Source: Gnomoniopsis sp. IMI 355080 (Eukaryota > Ascomycota > Sordariomycetes > Diaporthales > Gnomoniaceae). From it: DNA of 10,297 nucleotides. Location of the stretch: positions 1 to 10,297 of the forward strand of contig JAPEVC010000458.1 of NCBI GenBank assembly GCA_027946555.1. Reading direction: 5' to 3'. Both the position numbers and the translations under genes were made by a program. Below are positions 9,158 to 10,297 of this stretch, piece after piece. A model generated the notes under the pieces. That model ran no database searches and was not told the DNA's origin. It saw only the letters and a program-made list of their open reading frames with translations. The stretch's first letter is position 1; the number at the start of each line of letters is the position of its first letter.

Positions 9158-9500
9158 ATATATGCCCCATCGTGTGACTTTGTGAGAGATGTCCCCACAT
9201 CATCCAAGATCTCCATGCCGGTGCGTCGCACCAACATCACGCCATACTGCCTCCTTTCGTACCGTGTGCGGTTCATGACCTGCTTGATGGTTGGGATTGT
9301 TCTAATTCCGAGCCAAGTCTACCCAATGTAGCCCTCGTCCGGTCCTTTTATTCGCCTTGCATTACGATGGGTTTACCGCCTTACTCCAGCGCCTCGCACA
9401 CCTTGCACGCGAGCTTTTGGAAATTCAGCCGTCATACCCTGACTATAAGGCTTTCGAGCCTTATATAGCGAGATATTCTATAGCCAAGAACAGTGATTAA
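9158..9500 (+). other. Two overlapping open frames, possible coding remnant
   Basis: Frame 9158-9331 is open for 57 codons, with an internal ATG at 9215. Frame 9306-9500 is open for 64 codons and overlaps it by 26 bases in another phase. The second has no ATG and reads as a Leu/Ala-rich helical segment followed by PSYPDYKAFEPYIARY. Together they could be the remains of one gene broken by a frameshift, or chance. No family is recognised. Confidence 0.2.
9444..9465. repeat. Perfect 9-bp hairpin with TTCG loop
   Basis: TATAAGGCT (9444-9452) and AGCCTTATA (9457-9465) are exact reverse complements around TTCG. As RNA this would be a stem capped by a UUCG tetraloop, a stable type, though the closing pair is U-A rather than the most stable C-G. 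It lies inside the open frame 9306-9500. Confidence 0.9.
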
Positions 9501-10080
9501 AGAAGTCTTGGATCCCAGTCCGCCTGAAATGCAGCATTATCGGCCGGGTCATTCACTTCAGCTCGTCGTCCAGACACTGCTGGAGCAGCTTCACACATAA
9601 GCCACCTACAGAGCAATAATCACACACACTCTCTCTATCTCTCCACATTGCACGCACCAAGATGAGTATCAATTACGTATCCAAGCGGAAACCAGTGCTG
9701 CAGAGAATGACCCATACACCTGAGAGGGCAAAGAACACCGAAAAAGGATAAAGCGTGTCAGCCCACAATACCACCCGACCCCTCGGGGCTGAGCAATGGA
9801 GGGCAGAAGAGAATACAGCCAGACGGCCCACGAGCTGATGGACAACGGATGTGGCAAGTCTTCGAGAAGATCCCTTATATTGTTCTAGAGCAAGGTCTTG
9901 GGAAGTCCTTTGCGATCTCCCGAAGCCGCGCTGCAAAAAGGTTATGTTACCCTTTCTGCCATCGAGATTGGAAATTTGTCGGAACCTTATCGTTTTCTAC
10001 AACGATTCTCGGCTCCTGTCACACCGTCCAGATTCGAAAAGGCCTAGTGGTTAAGCTGTTCGATGCCTCTTTTCCATAGC
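9501..10080. other. Intergenic with pyrimidine tract and unassigned frames
   Basis: A CA/CT-rich tract at 9621-9644 precedes an ATG at 9662 in good context (CACCAAG before it). That frame closes after 29 codons at 9749-9751, and no convincing donor site was found to extend it. A separate plus-strand frame is stop-free from 9711 to 10079 (122 codons plus stop), with its ATG at 9849 giving 76 residues and no recognised domain. A pyrimidine tract ahead of a start is common in fungal promoters, but no gene can be called. Confidence 0.3.
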
Positions 10081-10200
10081 TAGGAGTCTACGCTCGCCAG
10101 TAATATAGTAAGCCGCATTTCTCTTAAGGCAATCGGATTAAACATTATTTTATATTAGATAGGATAGAAGGTGGCAAGGTTAGCTAGCTTTAGAGAGAGT
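10081..10200. other. AT-rich right flank with RIP-like bias
   Basis: No gene is visible. A hand count gave about 17 TpA against 11 ApT (ratio about 1.5) and about 6 CpA+TpG against 8 ApC+GpT (about 0.75, on the borderline). The segment is short, so this is weaker evidence than the left flank. Bases 10109-10122 match 192-205 at 12 of 14 positions, which hints that both flanks come from one repeat family. Confidence 0.4.
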
Positions 10201-10297
10201 GAAGGAGAGAAGGAGAGAGAGAGAAGGAGAAGGAGAAGGAGAAGGAGAAGGAGAAGGAGAAGGAGAAGGAGAAGGAGAAGGAGAAGGAGAAGGAGAA
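10201..10297. repeat. GA-rich microsatellite, 6-base unit, 12 copies
   Basis: An impure GA-rich lead-in (10201-10225) passes into 12 perfect copies of GGAGAA at 10226-10297, ending at the last base of the window. The array is probably cut off there. The purine strand is the same as in the 9-base array at position 1. Confidence 0.97.

Noticed and set aside
1..10297. CRISPR array, prophage, insertion sequence or bacterial operon
   Set aside because: No spaced identical repeats, no transposase or integrase reading frame, and the only clear gene is of fungal type.

Overview
The window looks like nuclear DNA of a filamentous ascomycete, probably a Sordariomycete, though the exact group is a guess. 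The reason is a single intron-free minus-strand gene at 1847-3277 that reads as an Nmr1/NmrA protein, the nitrogen metabolite repression regulator that restrains the GATA factor AreA/NIT2. Its length and its long N-terminal extension fit the Neurospora-type NMR proteins better than the shorter Aspergillus NmrA. The outer ends are TpA-rich and CpA/TpG-poor, which suggests repeat-induced point mutation (RIP), a process specific to fungi.

Layout. Positions 1-72 are a 9-base purine microsatellite, followed by about 230 bases with RIP-like composition. Positions 301-1450 hold no recognisable gene, only a small open frame at 732-896. Positions 1450-1846 are the likely 3' untranslated region of nmr1 (minus strand), with a CA/GT run and a CAT run. 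The nmr1 coding region follows. Upstream of it lie almost 7 kb (3308-10080) with no gene I can recognise. That stretch holds scattered GATA motifs, a compact cluster of three GATA sites beside an inverted repeat (5730-5845), a degenerate sequence pair (3733-3793 and 4885-4988), a perfect 9-bp hairpin with a TTCG loop (9444-9465), and several short open frames of uncertain meaning. Positions 10081-10200 again look RIP-affected, and 10201-10297 is a second purine microsatellite with a 6-base unit.

The window therefore contains one confident gene. Both ends stop inside GA-rich microsatellites, so the window may be a whole short-read contig broken at those repeats. I found no evidence for a new multi-gene system. 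The most useful leads are the unexplained 7 kb upstream of nmr1, the splice-acceptor-like sequence two bases before the nmr1 start codon, and the structured spots in the upstream region.
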